From Nitrososphaeraceae archaeon (GTDB lineage Archaea > Thermoproteota > Nitrososphaeria > Nitrososphaerales > Nitrososphaeraceae), in NCBI GenBank assembly GCA_031316115.1, contig JALDRC010000003.1:186001-250000 (forward strand): a DNA stretch of 64,000 nt, written 5' to 3'. Within the stretch, counting starts at the first letter, position 1; each line of letters opens with the position of its first letter. Both the position numbers and the translations under genes were made by a program. Positions 1 to 8,995 of this stretch are shown here, in pieces. The notes beneath the pieces are model-generated. The model saw nothing but the letters and a program-made list of their open reading frames with translations, was not told where the DNA came from and ran no database searches.

Positions 1-136
1 GCAAGTTGGTCAAGGTGATCAAACAATGACTCAAGAAGAGTGTCAATTTTGCCATGTCCAAGAAGCTCCGCCTATAGTTGACAAAGAGATTCGAGAGAAA
101 GGTTATTATATTCAGAAAATGGAAGGATGTTTATAA
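1..136 (+). CDS. C-terminal end of a small CxxCH protein (partial)
   Basis: An open frame enters from the left edge and stops with TAA at 134-136, giving about 44 residues. It holds the motif EECQFCHVQEAPP and ends with a Cys close to the C terminus (MEGCL). CxxCH can bind haem c, but in a short soluble archaeal protein a CxxC zinc or redox site is at least as likely. The start lies outside the window, so the family cannot be named. The frame is uninterrupted and its composition is protein-like. Confidence 0.55.
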   Translation, partial: QVGQGDQTMTQEECQFCHVQEAPPIVDKEIREKGYYIQKMEGCL

Positions 137-218
137 TTTTTTATTAACTATTTGTTTATGTACTATATTCGCGGAAAACAGACCTACAAATTTATTTAGT
201 ATAAACCTGGTTAAATAA

Positions 219-1033
219 ATGTCTTACAATTTTTCTAATCTAAAGATAGCAGAACATAAATTAGAAGAATTTAAATCAAAATCAGTACATAAAGAACATT
301 CAAGATTTTTTTTCCCCTATTTATGTGGAACATATTTTACCTATAGAAAAATAGATGTTTTACGGATTAATACAATAGCCGGATCTATCAGTAATCAAAA
401 AAAAAAATTAGATATTTAGATATTGGATGTGGAAATGGTGATTTTTTAGAGAAAGTCAGGACAATCATTCCAAATGCAAAAGGGATAGATAACAACATTG
501 ATCTTTTATATTTGATTAACAAAAATACACCAAATTATATAGAATTTTACGATGTCAAATTTGGTTTAAATAAATTTTATGATGTTATCTTTGTAGGATG
601 GATGGACCCTGGTCAGGATTTTAGAGATCAAGTTTCAGAAAGTACCAATGTAATAATTACAACATTAGATCAAGGGCTAAGCTTAGCTGCAGAGTACGAG
701 GGAAATGGATTTAACAAAATTGCAGAATGGATTACTCCGTCGTGGGAGGATGTAAATATTGAGATATCCAATAAATATTATTCAAATTTAACAAAATCTC
801 GGATAGAATTTCTTTCAGGTCTAAGAGGAAGCCACAATTATTGGTATGTTTATTGCAATAATGATACATATTGTAGACAAATTAAAAGTGGTTTGAGCAA
901 ACAGGCGTTATTTGAAGAAACAATAATCAAATCGAACAAATATGATTTTGAAGAAGTTCTTGATGATTTGGGATTTGGATTTTTAGAGACTGTAAAAAAT
1001 AAAAAATTATGGGAGATTATTTTTTCCGATTAA
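219..1033 (+). pseudogene. Class I SAM-dependent methyltransferase, frameshifted at an A11 run
   Basis: The ATG at 219 opens a 66-codon frame that stops at 417-419. Just after a run of eleven A (397-407), the frame one base earlier reads KIRYLDIGCGNGDFLEKV, the glycine-rich SAM-binding motif I, and runs open to 1033. That second frame has a stop at 392-394, so motif I has no start codon of its own and is reached only by changing frame at the A run. An extra A (12) or two fewer (9) would restore one protein of about 270 residues. The C-terminal part (DVIFVGWMDPGQDF onward) suggests a small-molecule or protein methyltransferase of unknown substrate. It may be a pseudogene, a sequencing error in the homopolymer, or a gene using slippage. 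Confidence 0.6.
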
Positions 1034-1067
1034 GTGTTTTCATAAACAATACTTTAAGTAACGATGT

Positions 1068-2345
1068 TTGATATTGGATATCATATTGGAAATTAAAGTT
1101 TTAGGTGCAGCAAAGGAAGTAGGTCGGTCAGCTTTTTTAGTAAGTAGTGAAAATTCTAATATTTTATTAGACTATGGTATTTTACTTAAAAGAGAACCGG
1201 AGTTCCCTATACATGTTAAACCAAAAGATATTCATGCGATCGTTATTTCTCATGCTCATCTTGATCATTCTGGAAATGTGCCTTCTCTATTTTTATCCTC
1301 ATCTAGAAGTCAGGTTATTGCTACTGCTCCCACGATGGATTTATCATATTTATTAATTAATGATATGCTAAAGATTTCAGGGTTTTACCTACCTTTTGAA
1401 AATATAGAAGTAGAAAATATGGTGAAGAATCATACCGATTTAGATTTTAGAACAAAACATGCTATTAATGATTTAAACATAACATTATTTGAATCTGGTC
1501 ATGTAGTAGGAGGATCATCTATAATTGTAGAATGTAAAGGTAAAAAAATTTTTTATACTGGAGATATTAATACGAGAGGGTCAAAATTGTTAAGACCTGC
1601 AGACTTAGACTTTGAAGAAATAGATATGATGATAATAGAAAGCACATATTCACAAACTAATCAAAAGCAGAGAGAGCAATCAGAAAAAGAACTTTTAGAA
1701 TTTGCTTATGATATTGTTGAAAATGATGGTACGCTATTTATCCCTGCTTTTTCAGTAGAAAGATCACAAGAAATTGCTTGTGTATTTAAAGCTGCTAACT
1801 TTCCCTATAAAGTAGTAATGGACGGAATGGCCCTAAAGGTAAATGAGATAATATCCAAATATCCAGAATTCTTAAGGGACTCGGAACTTTTTAAAAATGC
1901 AATAGAAAATGTTGAATGGATTCGAGATTGGAAAAGGAGAAAACAAGTTATAAAACAACCTTGTGTAATAATTTCTCCTGCTGGCATGCTGGTAGGAGGT
2001 TCGGCAATATTCTATATGCAAAATTTAATGAATTCGGATAAGAATGGCATCGCCTTAGTATCATACCAGGGAGAAAATACACCAGGAAGATTATTGTTAG
2101 AAAAAAAAACTTTCAAAATGAATGGAAAAATAAAAAAATGTTTTGCACAAGTCAAACAATTTGAATTTTCTGGTCATAATAGTAGAGAGGAATTATTCGA
2201 GATATTAGATAGAGTAAAAGGTAATCCCACTGTTCTCGCTGTACATGGAGACAATGATGTATGTGTCAAGTTTTCTGAAGAAATCTCTGAAAAATATGGG
2301 TATGAGTCATTTGCTCCTAATGCAGGTGATACCTATAAATTGTAA
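1068..2345 (+). CDS. Beta-CASP metallo-beta-lactamase ribonuclease, aCPSF2-like
   Basis: This 425-residue protein has the metallo-beta-lactamase motif HAHLDH at about residues 62-67, and motif-3-like (ESGHVVGGS) and motif-4-like (YTGDIN) segments. A beta-CASP region follows, with a C-terminal AVHGD segment. The N-terminal GAAKEVGRSAFLV and the lack of KH domains match archaeal aCPSF2, a 5'-3' exo/endoribonuclease, rather than the KH-bearing aCPSF1; aRNase J is the nearest alternative. It probably acts in RNA processing and decay in the cytoplasm. The start is a TTG at 1068, 34 bases after the methyltransferase frame ends, so the two may share a transcript. Confidence 0.85.
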   Translation: MILDIILEIKVLGAAKEVGRSAFLVSSENSNILLDYGILLKREPEFPIHVKPKDIHAIVISHAHLDHSGNVPSLFLSSSRSQVIATAPTMDLSYLLINDMLKISGFYLPFENIEVENMVKNHTDLDFRTKHAINDLNITLFESGHVVGGSSIIVECKGKKIFYTGDINTRGSKLLRPADLDFEEIDMMIIESTYSQTNQKQREQSEKELLEFAYDIVENDGTLFIPAFSVERSQEIACVFKAANFPYKVVMDGMALKVNEIISKYPEFLRDSELFKNAIENVEWIRDWKRRKQVIKQPCVIISPAGMLVGGSAIFYMQNLMNSDKNGIALVSYQGENTPGRLLLEKKTFKMNGKIKKCFAQVKQFEFSGHNSREELFEILDRVKGNPTVLAVHGDNDVCVKFSEEISEKYGYESFAPNAGDTYKL

Positions 2346-2431
2346 TGTTATTGATGAGAAATAGAATTCCGATTATTTGTATCATGTAGAAAAGAATAGA
2401 TTTAAAATAAATAGATGTTATAAAAGAATAT

Positions 2432-2632
2432 TTGATTACAAAAAATACAGATCCATTTAAACTTAAAAAATGCACTAAATGTAAAAAAGACATATTACTT
2501 AATAGTATGTACTTTTTCTATCCTTTGTCTTTGCAATATTTTTGTATCGAATGTGCCGTAAAAGAAATTCCCAAAACAATTGAAATGCTCCAAAATGATT
2601 TAACAAAAATCAACAAAATTGGAATCTATTAA
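2432..2632 (+). CDS. Small two-CxxC zinc-ribbon protein
   Basis: This 66-residue frame begins with TTG. It has CTKCKK at about residues 14-19 and FCIEC near 37-41, a CxxC-x20-CxxC spacing typical of a small zinc ribbon, followed by a short charged helix. It ends 21 bases before the OGG1-like gene on the same strand, so co-transcription is plausible. No specific family was recognised. The frame could be noise given its size, but four Cys in two correctly spaced pairs argue for a real gene. Confidence 0.5.
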   Translation: MITKNTDPFKLKKCTKCKKDILLNSMYFFYPLSLQYFCIECAVKEIPKTIEMLQNDLTKINKIGIY

Positions 2633-2653
2633 GCGATCCCATTGAATTAAAAG

Positions 2654-3583
2654 ATGCAAATATATACTGAAAATAATAAATTTTTTGATCCTTTAAAAAG
2701 TATTAATAGCGGTCAGGTATTTCTTTGGCAAAAATATAATGATTCTTGGTACGGAATAGATGGTCAGAAAGTTTTGAAATTCACCTTAAAAAAACAATCT
2801 TTAGATAGAAATCAGAATAATCAAAGGGGAAAAAAATGGAGGGAAATTGAATTTCAATCTTATCCATGGAAAGAGAATTGGGAAAAGCTCTTCTTTAGGT
2901 TAGATGATGATGATGAAAGTTTAAAAAATACTCTATCTAGGGATAAAATTATTAATGGTATATATAAAAAATACGAGGGATTACGTGTACTAAGACAAAA
3001 TTCTTTTCAATGTACTATAACTTTTCTTTGTGCTAGCAATACAAATATGAAAAGAATTAGGAAAATGTTAAATAATCTCTCAAAAAAATTTGGAAAAAAA
3101 ATATCCTACGATGGAATAGAATTTGATCTCTTTCCTCAAGTAAGGGAATTAAGCAATGCGAGTATTAACGAATTAATATCTTGCGGCTTAGGATACAGAG
3201 CAAAATTTGTAAAATCTGTGGCAAAGGATATTGAAACTAAAACAATAAATTTTGAAGATATTGGAAAAAAGTCATATGAACTAGCCAAGACTGAGCTCCT
3301 TAGATTGAATGGAATTGGAAATAAAACCGCTGATTGTATTCTTTTATTCTCATTTGACAAATTAAATGCATTTCCAATAGATATTTGGATTTATAGATCT
3401 TTACTAGAGAATTATTCTTGGTATTTTGATGGTGATTTAAATTCATTCTCAACAGGTAAAATGACTAAAAATCAATATGATGCCATAAGTAATAGAATTA
3501 GAAATTATTTTGGGGAATATTCTGGATATGCTCAACAATATCTATATTACCATATCAGGGAAACAGCAAGAAAAGCATGGTAG
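2654..3583 (+). CDS. ogg: 8-oxoguanine DNA glycosylase/AP lyase, OGG1 type
   Basis: This 309-residue protein removes oxidised guanine in base-excision repair. The N-terminal SGQVFLW segment is typical of OGG1. The helix-hairpin-helix LNGIGNKTADCILLF carries the catalytic Lys at about 224, and the GPD Asp lies in FPIDIW at about 243. The 19-residue Lys-Asp spacing equals that of human OGG1 (K249/D268). The end QYLYYHIRE also fits the family. The ATG at 2654 closely follows the small zinc-ribbon gene. A second HhH-GPD enzyme, Nth, is encoded at 39876-40544. Confidence 0.92.
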   Translation: MQIYTENNKFFDPLKSINSGQVFLWQKYNDSWYGIDGQKVLKFTLKKQSLDRNQNNQRGKKWREIEFQSYPWKENWEKLFFRLDDDDESLKNTLSRDKIINGIYKKYEGLRVLRQNSFQCTITFLCASNTNMKRIRKMLNNLSKKFGKKISYDGIEFDLFPQVRELSNASINELISCGLGYRAKFVKSVAKDIETKTINFEDIGKKSYELAKTELLRLNGIGNKTADCILLFSFDKLNAFPIDIWIYRSLLENYSWYFDGDLNSFSTGKMTKNQYDAISNRIRNYFGEYSGYAQQYLYYHIRETARKAW

Positions 3584-3639
3584 ATAATAATAAAATCATT
3601 CCTTTGTTCAATTAAGCAAAGCTGAGGTGATTTTTTTTA

Positions 3640-4041
3640 TTAACTTGATTTGGTCAAATTTAAGGTAATCAAATTATCTTCGTTAGTAGGAGACTCTATT
3701 GTACCGAATACATCTATATCATCTAATGTTGAAGCAGCATCTGCTAAAATGTACGTGTTATTAAGATTTTCTGTAAAATTAGATAATGGAATAATAAGTT
3801 GAATTGTCTGATTTGGAGTTACTGTGAAATTTGTTTTGTCTCGTGCTATTTCTGAATCATTAATCTTATCTCTTAATTGAGCATTAATATTCCATGTCTC
3901 ACCTAAATATTGTTCAACATCTAGGATTTTTACTATCACACTGATTTCTGAACTTTCTCCAAAAATATTATTAAATAATAATGATATTGAGAAGATTCCT
4001 ATAATTGAATAACTAAATAATTTAAAAATAGAGGTCATCAT
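3640..4041 (-). CDS. Small secreted protein of unknown function
   Basis: This 133-residue protein has a typical N-terminal signal or anchor segment (about residues 4-27, FKLFSYSIIGIFSISLLF). A polar, Thr/Asn-rich beta-like domain follows, with several N-x-S/T sequons (NFT, NQT, NLT), so it is probably exported and perhaps glycosylated. No catalytic motif is visible and no family was recognised. It faces the OGG1-like gene tail to tail; the 56-base gap contains a T-rich stretch that could end transcription. Confidence 0.6.
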   Translation of the reverse strand: MMTSIFKLFSYSIIGIFSISLLFNNIFGESSEISVIVKILDVEQYLGETWNINAQLRDKINDSEIARDKTNFTVTPNQTIQLIIPLSNFTENLNNTYILADAASTLDDIDVFGTIESPTNEDNLITLNLTKSS

Positions 4042-4543
4042 TACAATAAAAATATAAAAGCTCTATTTATATAATAAACTCAAATTTAGAACCCTTTTTT
4101 GTAAATTTTTATCATATTCTATTATTGTAAAAGTCATCTGTATTGGTTAATAAAAATTTCTAGTCTATTTGAGGAAGGTAAATTAAAATTCAATTATGAA
4201 CATGAGATTCCTGTTAATAATCTGGGAGTTTATTCATAGTATGCAATGATCAATATTTTTATACTCTTTATTGATATATATTCTCATTTAAAATGTATGT
4301 AAAATGTTTAATTCTGTACTACAATAAATAAACATTTGCTATATATATGTCATCAGTTTAAAATTTATTTTGTAATTCCCTAAACCTGGTTAATTCTGGG
4401 GATAATTTTTTAACTATATTCGGATCCTGAATCTGGGTTTCGCAAATTTATAGAACATAGCCAAATTAATTCTCCACTTTTAAATTTGAGTTTTAAATTT
4501 TCAGTCGATAATAAAAAAGAGGATTATTAAGAATATAGACTAA
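4042..4543. other. AT-rich spacer, no convincing gene
   Basis: About 500 bases between two minus-strand genes. It should contain the promoter of the small secreted protein near its left end. One forward stretch ends in a protein-like 25-codon tail (about 4165-4240) but has no start codon and no recognisable family. Confidence 0.5.
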
Positions 4544-5899
4544 TCATCTTTGGAAAAAGAAATCACAAATACCCTTTCCTGCTAAAAATAGACAAGTCTC
4601 ATAAAGTTTATTTGTAGTACTCTGATCATCTTTGTTGACATCTTCACCCTCTAATGGTGATGAGCCAGCAGACTCTGGATTTATCGTTGTAACAAAATTC
4701 TTGTGTGTAGGCCTAGCTGTAAGCTCTAAATCAAAATTTTTTAATTCTCCATTTCTATAAATCGTTAATTCAACATTATCTCCAACTATTTTTTCTCGTT
4801 CAAGGTATGTCAATATATCATCTATTTTTCTAACGGGTTGATCATCGATCTGCAATATTATATCTCCTGTTGACTCGACGATTTCGCCATTTGAATTTAC
4901 CAAAAACGTGCCTTTCTTTAAACCTGCTTTCTCCGCTGGACTCCCTGTAGCAATATCAGTTATTAAAAATCCTTTAGTATCCTTTAATCCAAAAAACTCT
5001 GCTATTTTGGTAGATACATCCAATCCAACTACTCCCAGATAAGGATGCTGATATTCACCTTCGTTTATCAAAACTGGTACTACTTTATTTATCGTATTAG
5101 AGGGAATAGCAAATCCGACACCAGAGTATACTCCTGTGTTAGAAAAAATTGCAGTATTAATTCCTACAACCTCTCCTTTGATGTTTAAGAGCGGTCCACC
5201 AGAATTACCTGGATTAATTGCAGCATCTGTTTGAATGATATCAGGAATAGAAAATGAGGGTACGATTTTGTTGTCTTGGGTGTTTTCCATATTTTCTTCT
5301 GATGAAGGAAGTAATCTCCCTAAGCCACTCACTATACCTACGGTCATAGAACCAGATAGACCAAATGGATTTCCTATAGCAACTACTGTTTCCCCTACTT
5401 TAAGCAGCGAAGAGTCAGCAAGCGATAATGGAATTAAGTTTTTAGATTGAATATCGATCGCTTGAAGAACTGCTAGATCGGTAAAAGGATCGACTCCTAC
5501 TAAATGTGCTTTATATGTATTTCCATCAGAAAAAGTTATATCGAATTCCTTGAGTCTGTCATCTAAAGGTGCAATAACATGATAATTTGTTATTATATGT
5601 CCTTTAGTGTCATATACAAAACCAGAACCTAATCGTATTGCAAAATTATTTTGTAATTCATTTTGTGTAACCTTTACTACTGACTTTTCAACTTTGGTGA
5701 AAATATCAGGGAGAATCGAATCATTTAGTAAAAAGTTGTCTTGAGGATTCGAGATAGGATCATTTGATGCTTGTACATTGATAGATTCAAACCAAAAACC
5801 AGAATTCAAAAAATAGAAAGATAATACCAAAAATAGAAATCCATAAAATAAATAAAATAATCTAGACTTTAATTTATTAGTTAAATCATTTTTTAGCAT
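4544..5899 (-). CDS. HtrA/DegQ-type membrane-anchored serine protease with PDZ domain
   Basis: This 451-residue S1C protease has an N-terminal transmembrane or signal-anchor segment (about residues 14-32), a trypsin-like domain and a PDZ domain (about 285-385). The catalytic triad is visible as His in NYHVIAP (about 107), Asp in TDLAVL (about 141) and Ser in NPGNSGGPLL (about 233). The PDZ part has the expected GSPAEKAGLKKG segment. The family degrades misfolded exported proteins outside the membrane. A Cys-containing tail (ETCLFLAGKGICDFFFQR) after the PDZ is unusual and might form a disulfide or hydrophobic anchor. Confidence 0.93.
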   Translation of the reverse strand: MLKNDLTNKLKSRLFYLFYGFLFLVLSFYFLNSGFWFESINVQASNDPISNPQDNFLLNDSILPDIFTKVEKSVVKVTQNELQNNFAIRLGSGFVYDTKGHIITNYHVIAPLDDRLKEFDITFSDGNTYKAHLVGVDPFTDLAVLQAIDIQSKNLIPLSLADSSLLKVGETVVAIGNPFGLSGSMTVGIVSGLGRLLPSSEENMENTQDNKIVPSFSIPDIIQTDAAINPGNSGGPLLNIKGEVVGINTAIFSNTGVYSGVGFAIPSNTINKVVPVLINEGEYQHPYLGVVGLDVSTKIAEFFGLKDTKGFLITDIATGSPAEKAGLKKGTFLVNSNGEIVESTGDIILQIDDQPVRKIDDILTYLEREKIVGDNVELTIYRNGELKNFDLELTARPTHKNFVTTINPESAGSSPLEGEDVNKDDQSTTNKLYETCLFLAGKGICDFFFQR

Positions 5900-6030
5900 T
5901 CAATCTTTCTTTTTACAAAGTATTATTTGAATTATTGTGTTTTATTATAATTGGAAATTATTGCAAAATTGGATCGCTACATGAATCAATATCAATTGAG
6001 AAAATCAGATCTACAAATAAAAATAATTTA

Positions 6031-6561
6031 ATGTATAACGATATATTTTTTATTTCAAAAGTAGATGAATTATTGATGTTCGATAAGATAAAAACAAAAA
6101 GTTGGAAATGTGAATATGAGGAGACAGTTTATAAGATATATGATTGGGAAAAAAGACTTACAGGATATTATTATCCTAGATACAATATTGATAAAGATCA
6201 AGAAGAAATAGAAGATGACATCATATTTAAAATGAATAAAAATAAAGACCCAGTGGTTGGAGGGCATATAATGCTTCCAATGGTTAGATTAGATCTTTTA
6301 GATTCTGAATACATAGGATTAGAACAAACAATTTCCAATTTAGAAATGAGTCTCAAAAGGGTAAGAGAATGGAGAGATTGGATTGCTATTAATAAAAGTA
6401 GATTTCATATAATAAATAATTTTATTTGTACCTCTAGAGAGGATAGAAATATGTTAGCAATACTCTTAGATATAAACCAGAAAACAACCTTAGATGAAAA
6501 AGAAATACTATCAGTAATTAAACCATTATTAAATCAGCTCAATATTGATGGTTTAGTATAA
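6031..6561 (+). CDS. Conserved-looking hypothetical protein
   Basis: The frame is open from a TTG at 5935, but the ATG at 6031 is preferred: the divergent HtrA gene starts at 5899 and 35 bases would be too few for two promoters. The resulting protein has about 176 residues and is rich in Asp, Glu and Lys. It has no membrane segment, two Cys, and a predicted amphipathic helical middle part (LEQTISNLEMSLKRVREW). No domain was recognised. A cytosolic role is inferred only from composition. Confidence 0.55.
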   Translation: MYNDIFFISKVDELLMFDKIKTKSWKCEYEETVYKIYDWEKRLTGYYYPRYNIDKDQEEIEDDIIFKMNKNKDPVVGGHIMLPMVRLDLLDSEYIGLEQTISNLEMSLKRVREWRDWIAINKSRFHIINNFICTSREDRNMLAILLDINQKTTLDEKEILSVIKPLLNQLNIDGLV

Positions 6562-6767
6562 CAATAATAAAAGTTAAGACAAACTATGAATTATTACGAT
6601 TAAATCTTATAACATTAGAATAATACTGTATTTCAAATAATACTCTTAAAAACTTTATATTAGAAAAACAAAGTTGACCTTATTTAATATCGAGAATTCT
6701 AGCCATTTCTATTTTGTATGTTAATTAAAAAAAAGAATCTTAGAGTTTGTGAGATTAAAAAATAAAA

Positions 6768-6775
6768 CTCGAAAC
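6768..6775 (+). repeat. Left 8-bp target-site duplication of the IS6-like element
   Basis: CTCGAAAC directly precedes the left terminal repeat and is repeated exactly at 7823-7830 after the right one. Eight-base duplications are the hallmark of IS6-family insertion. Confidence 0.88.
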
Positions 6776-7822
6776 GGCTCTGACTATATGAAAATCTTTA
6801 TTGGGTACCATTTCCTTTTGTATACAGGGTAGGTTCAAAATTAACATACTCCGTATGAGAGTGAGGCTCTGACTGAACCAATATCCGAGCGGCTATACTA
6901 CTACCTCTTAAAGAAGGTGAATAGATGTTTGCCGCCTGTTAGCCGAATTAAAAAATAAGAAAATAAAAAGAATGAAAAAGAAAAATGAAAGGAAAGTGAC
7001 ATGTATAGCAAAAGCTATTTTAGATAATTTTTAATATGATGAATTATAATAGAAAATTAAGGTTAACAGGAACATAAGGAGCGCCTGATACAGATAAAGA
7101 TTTTCATAGATGTTAATTTAAGATAATACTCACCTCCTTTTCTAACTCAAAATGATTATTATTTGATATGGTATCATTGTACATAGAAACACATAATTGT
7201 ATCCAGTTATGTACATGAAATAAATTATATTCATCTTGTATACATGGATAGTAATCATCAAAACTTTCTATACGATCTTTCAGGTATTGATTTAATCTTT
7301 CCATCAAACTTTTCTCTATTGAAGAATGCAAATAGTGTTTAATCCAATTGTGTTGCATGCTTGATCATACTATGTACCACCATCAGTATAGATGGTGGGT
7401 TTACCGTATTTGGATACAAGAGATCTGATGAATTTTTCAGCTACAAGCATGTTTCTATCCTGAGAGATAGATTCCAAGCACAGAATTTGAACTGGTTCAA
7501 TACAAGACCATAACCAGAAATGTTTATGTCCTATCTGAATGATGGTTTCGTCTATTATGAAAGCAGTTACTCTTTTTCTTTTGTAGATCTGACAGGAACC
7601 AAACCTTTGTATCCAATTCCAAACAGACACATGACTTCTTTTCTCATCTTTAAATATAATCAATGCTTTAGATGCATTTCGTAAACTTTAACCAAGAAAG
7701 TACAGGTAAAGAGAATATAGTACAATAAAGGAAGAGGTTTTATTCCTTTCAAATTTGATTTTATTCATATCATATTTAGAATATTCTTAGCTATAGATTT
7801 TACTGCTTATATGAACAGAGCC
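6776..7822. mobile_element. IS6-family (IS240-like) insertion sequence, 1047 bp, inactivated
   Basis: The ends are imperfect inverted repeats. The left end reads GGCTCTGACTATATGAA (6776-6792); the right end, read inward on the minus strand, is GGCTCTGTTCATATAAG (7806-7822), with 12 of 17 positions identical. Exact 8-bp duplications CTCGAAAC flank it. The single transposase gene runs on the minus strand and is broken. About 340 bases at the left hold no clear frame, but repeat the terminal GGCTCTGACT at 6865-6874, which suggests an internal duplication of the end or an older end. Confidence 0.88.
7113..7768 (-). pseudogene. IS6-family transposase pseudogene
   Basis: The conceptual protein starts at ATG 7768 (MNKIKFERNKTSSF) and keeps recognisable family segments: KRSHVSVWNWIQRFG, the DDE segments FIIDET and YTDGG, and LHSSIEKSLMER with the catalytic Glu. 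Three lesions disable it: an in-frame TAA at 7688-7690 where Leu is expected, a TAG at 7370-7372 where Trp is expected (DGGT-stop-Y), and a one-base deletion near 7350 in an A run that shifts frame. Two open fragments remain (7370-7663 and 7113-7358). The protein would have been about 217 residues, near full length for the family. Confidence 0.88.
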
Positions 7823-7830
7823 CTCGAAAC
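7823..7830 (+). repeat. Right 8-bp target-site duplication of the IS6-like element
   Basis: CTCGAAAC, identical to 6768-6775, directly follows the right terminal inverted repeat. Confidence 0.88.
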
Positions 7831-7936
7831 TATTTTATTTTAATAAATCTTAATTATGTTTGACATATAATAACAAAACAAATTAAATTGTTTAGTAATA
7901 GTAAATATTAAATTTTATTTTTATAATTGTATATAA

Positions 7937-8326
7937 ATGAAAGATTCGTTACAAATAGATTTTGCAAGAAATGTTGAACTTGCAAAAAAAATATTTAATT
8001 TATTAGTTATGGAATTGAGAAAACGAAAGCTTTTAAATATTTATGATATACAATTAAATGTAGATCAAGCTGATATTACAATTAATCTAAAGTCTGATAA
8101 TTTACCAGGTTTTAAAAAAATAATCAAAAATATCCTCATGGATTTTTTCAAAAATGATACTAATTTATCTAGTTATGAAATATCTGAATTTGAGAATATC
8201 ATCATAGTTGCAAAAAAAATAGAATTAGAAAAGCTCACTAGATTTTTATCTTGCGAAATCTGTGGTTACAAAACAATTTATGAAGAAGAGTTATTTACTC
8301 ATAGATATACACACGCGGGATTATAA
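7937..8326 (+). CDS. Protein with C-terminal C2H2-type zinc finger
   Basis: This 129-residue protein has an alpha/beta-looking N-terminal part without a recognised fold. It ends in CEICGYKTIYEEELFTHRYTH, that is C-x2-C-x12-H-x3-H, the classical C2H2 spacing. Small C2H2 proteins occur in archaea and are usually taken as nucleic-acid or protein binding. The upstream region (7831-7936) is an AT-rich promoter-like stretch beside the IS right end, so the insertion may have altered its upstream control region. Target unknown. Confidence 0.65.
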   Translation: MKDSLQIDFARNVELAKKIFNLLVMELRKRKLLNIYDIQLNVDQADITINLKSDNLPGFKKIIKNILMDFFKNDTNLSSYEISEFENIIIVAKKIELEKLTRFLSCEICGYKTIYEEELFTHRYTHAGL

Positions 8327-8362
8327 AAAGTTTTTATAAAAAGTATATGTGATTTAAAATAT

Positions 8363-8884
8363 TTATTTATTTAATCCAAAAAACTCCCATTTTTTTTGTC
8401 GTATATCATAAATAATTACTGATGCACCATATTTAGAATTATCCTTCTGAAGTTTTTTATGAGCACTTCCTGGATTAAATATTTGGGTATTTTGGATTTT
8501 CCTAGTGTCTTTTTTATGAGTATGTCCATAAATCAAAATATCATATCTATTTCCTAACATCAATGAATTTGTTAAAATACTATTTGTGCCATGATAAATG
8601 CCAATTAAAAGATCTTCAATTTCATACTCACCGAAATCCCATTTGAGATCACCAGAAATAGAATTAAAGCTGTTTGCTATTCCCACTCTTTCTCCGTCAT
8701 TGTTACCAAGTACTCCTACTAATTTTATATCGTTATTTAGATTTCCAAATTCAAGCACAATTCCAGGAAAAACATAATCACCAGCATGAAAGACATAATC
8801 TACATTATTAGAATTAAAAATTTTTATTGCATTCTTTACGTTATCTATGTCATCGTGAGAATCTGAGATTATTCCGATCTTCAT
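8363..8884 (-). CDS. YfcE/MJ0936-type metallophosphoesterase
   Basis: This 173-residue protein has the full calcineurin-like metal-binding set: ISDSHD at about residues 5-10, FHAGDY near 32-37, LGNNDGE near 59-65 and YGHTHKKD near 119-126. Length and motif order match the YfcE/MJ0936 phosphodiesterase family, dimetal enzymes of the cytosol with a poorly known natural substrate. It converges with the zinc-finger gene (36-base gap). Confidence 0.9.
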   Translation of the reverse strand: MKIGIISDSHDDIDNVKNAIKIFNSNNVDYVFHAGDYVFPGIVLEFGNLNNDIKLVGVLGNNDGERVGIANSFNSISGDLKWDFGEYEIEDLLIGIYHGTNSILTNSLMLGNRYDILIYGHTHKKDTRKIQNTQIFNPGSAHKKLQKDNSKYGASVIIYDIRQKKWEFFGLNK

Positions 8885-8995
8885 TAATATTTATCACTCT
8901 CATTATATTTCTATCTCTATTTTATTTTAACTAGCAATATTAGAATAAAGTTTATTTCAGTAGAGAATATTAAAGTTATTGAATTATGAGACTAT

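Noticed and set aside
4090-4240. Forward protein-like tail ending FEEGKLKFNYEHEIPV
   Set aside because: There is no start codon and a stop lies not far upstream; no family is recognisable, so chance is the simplest explanation.
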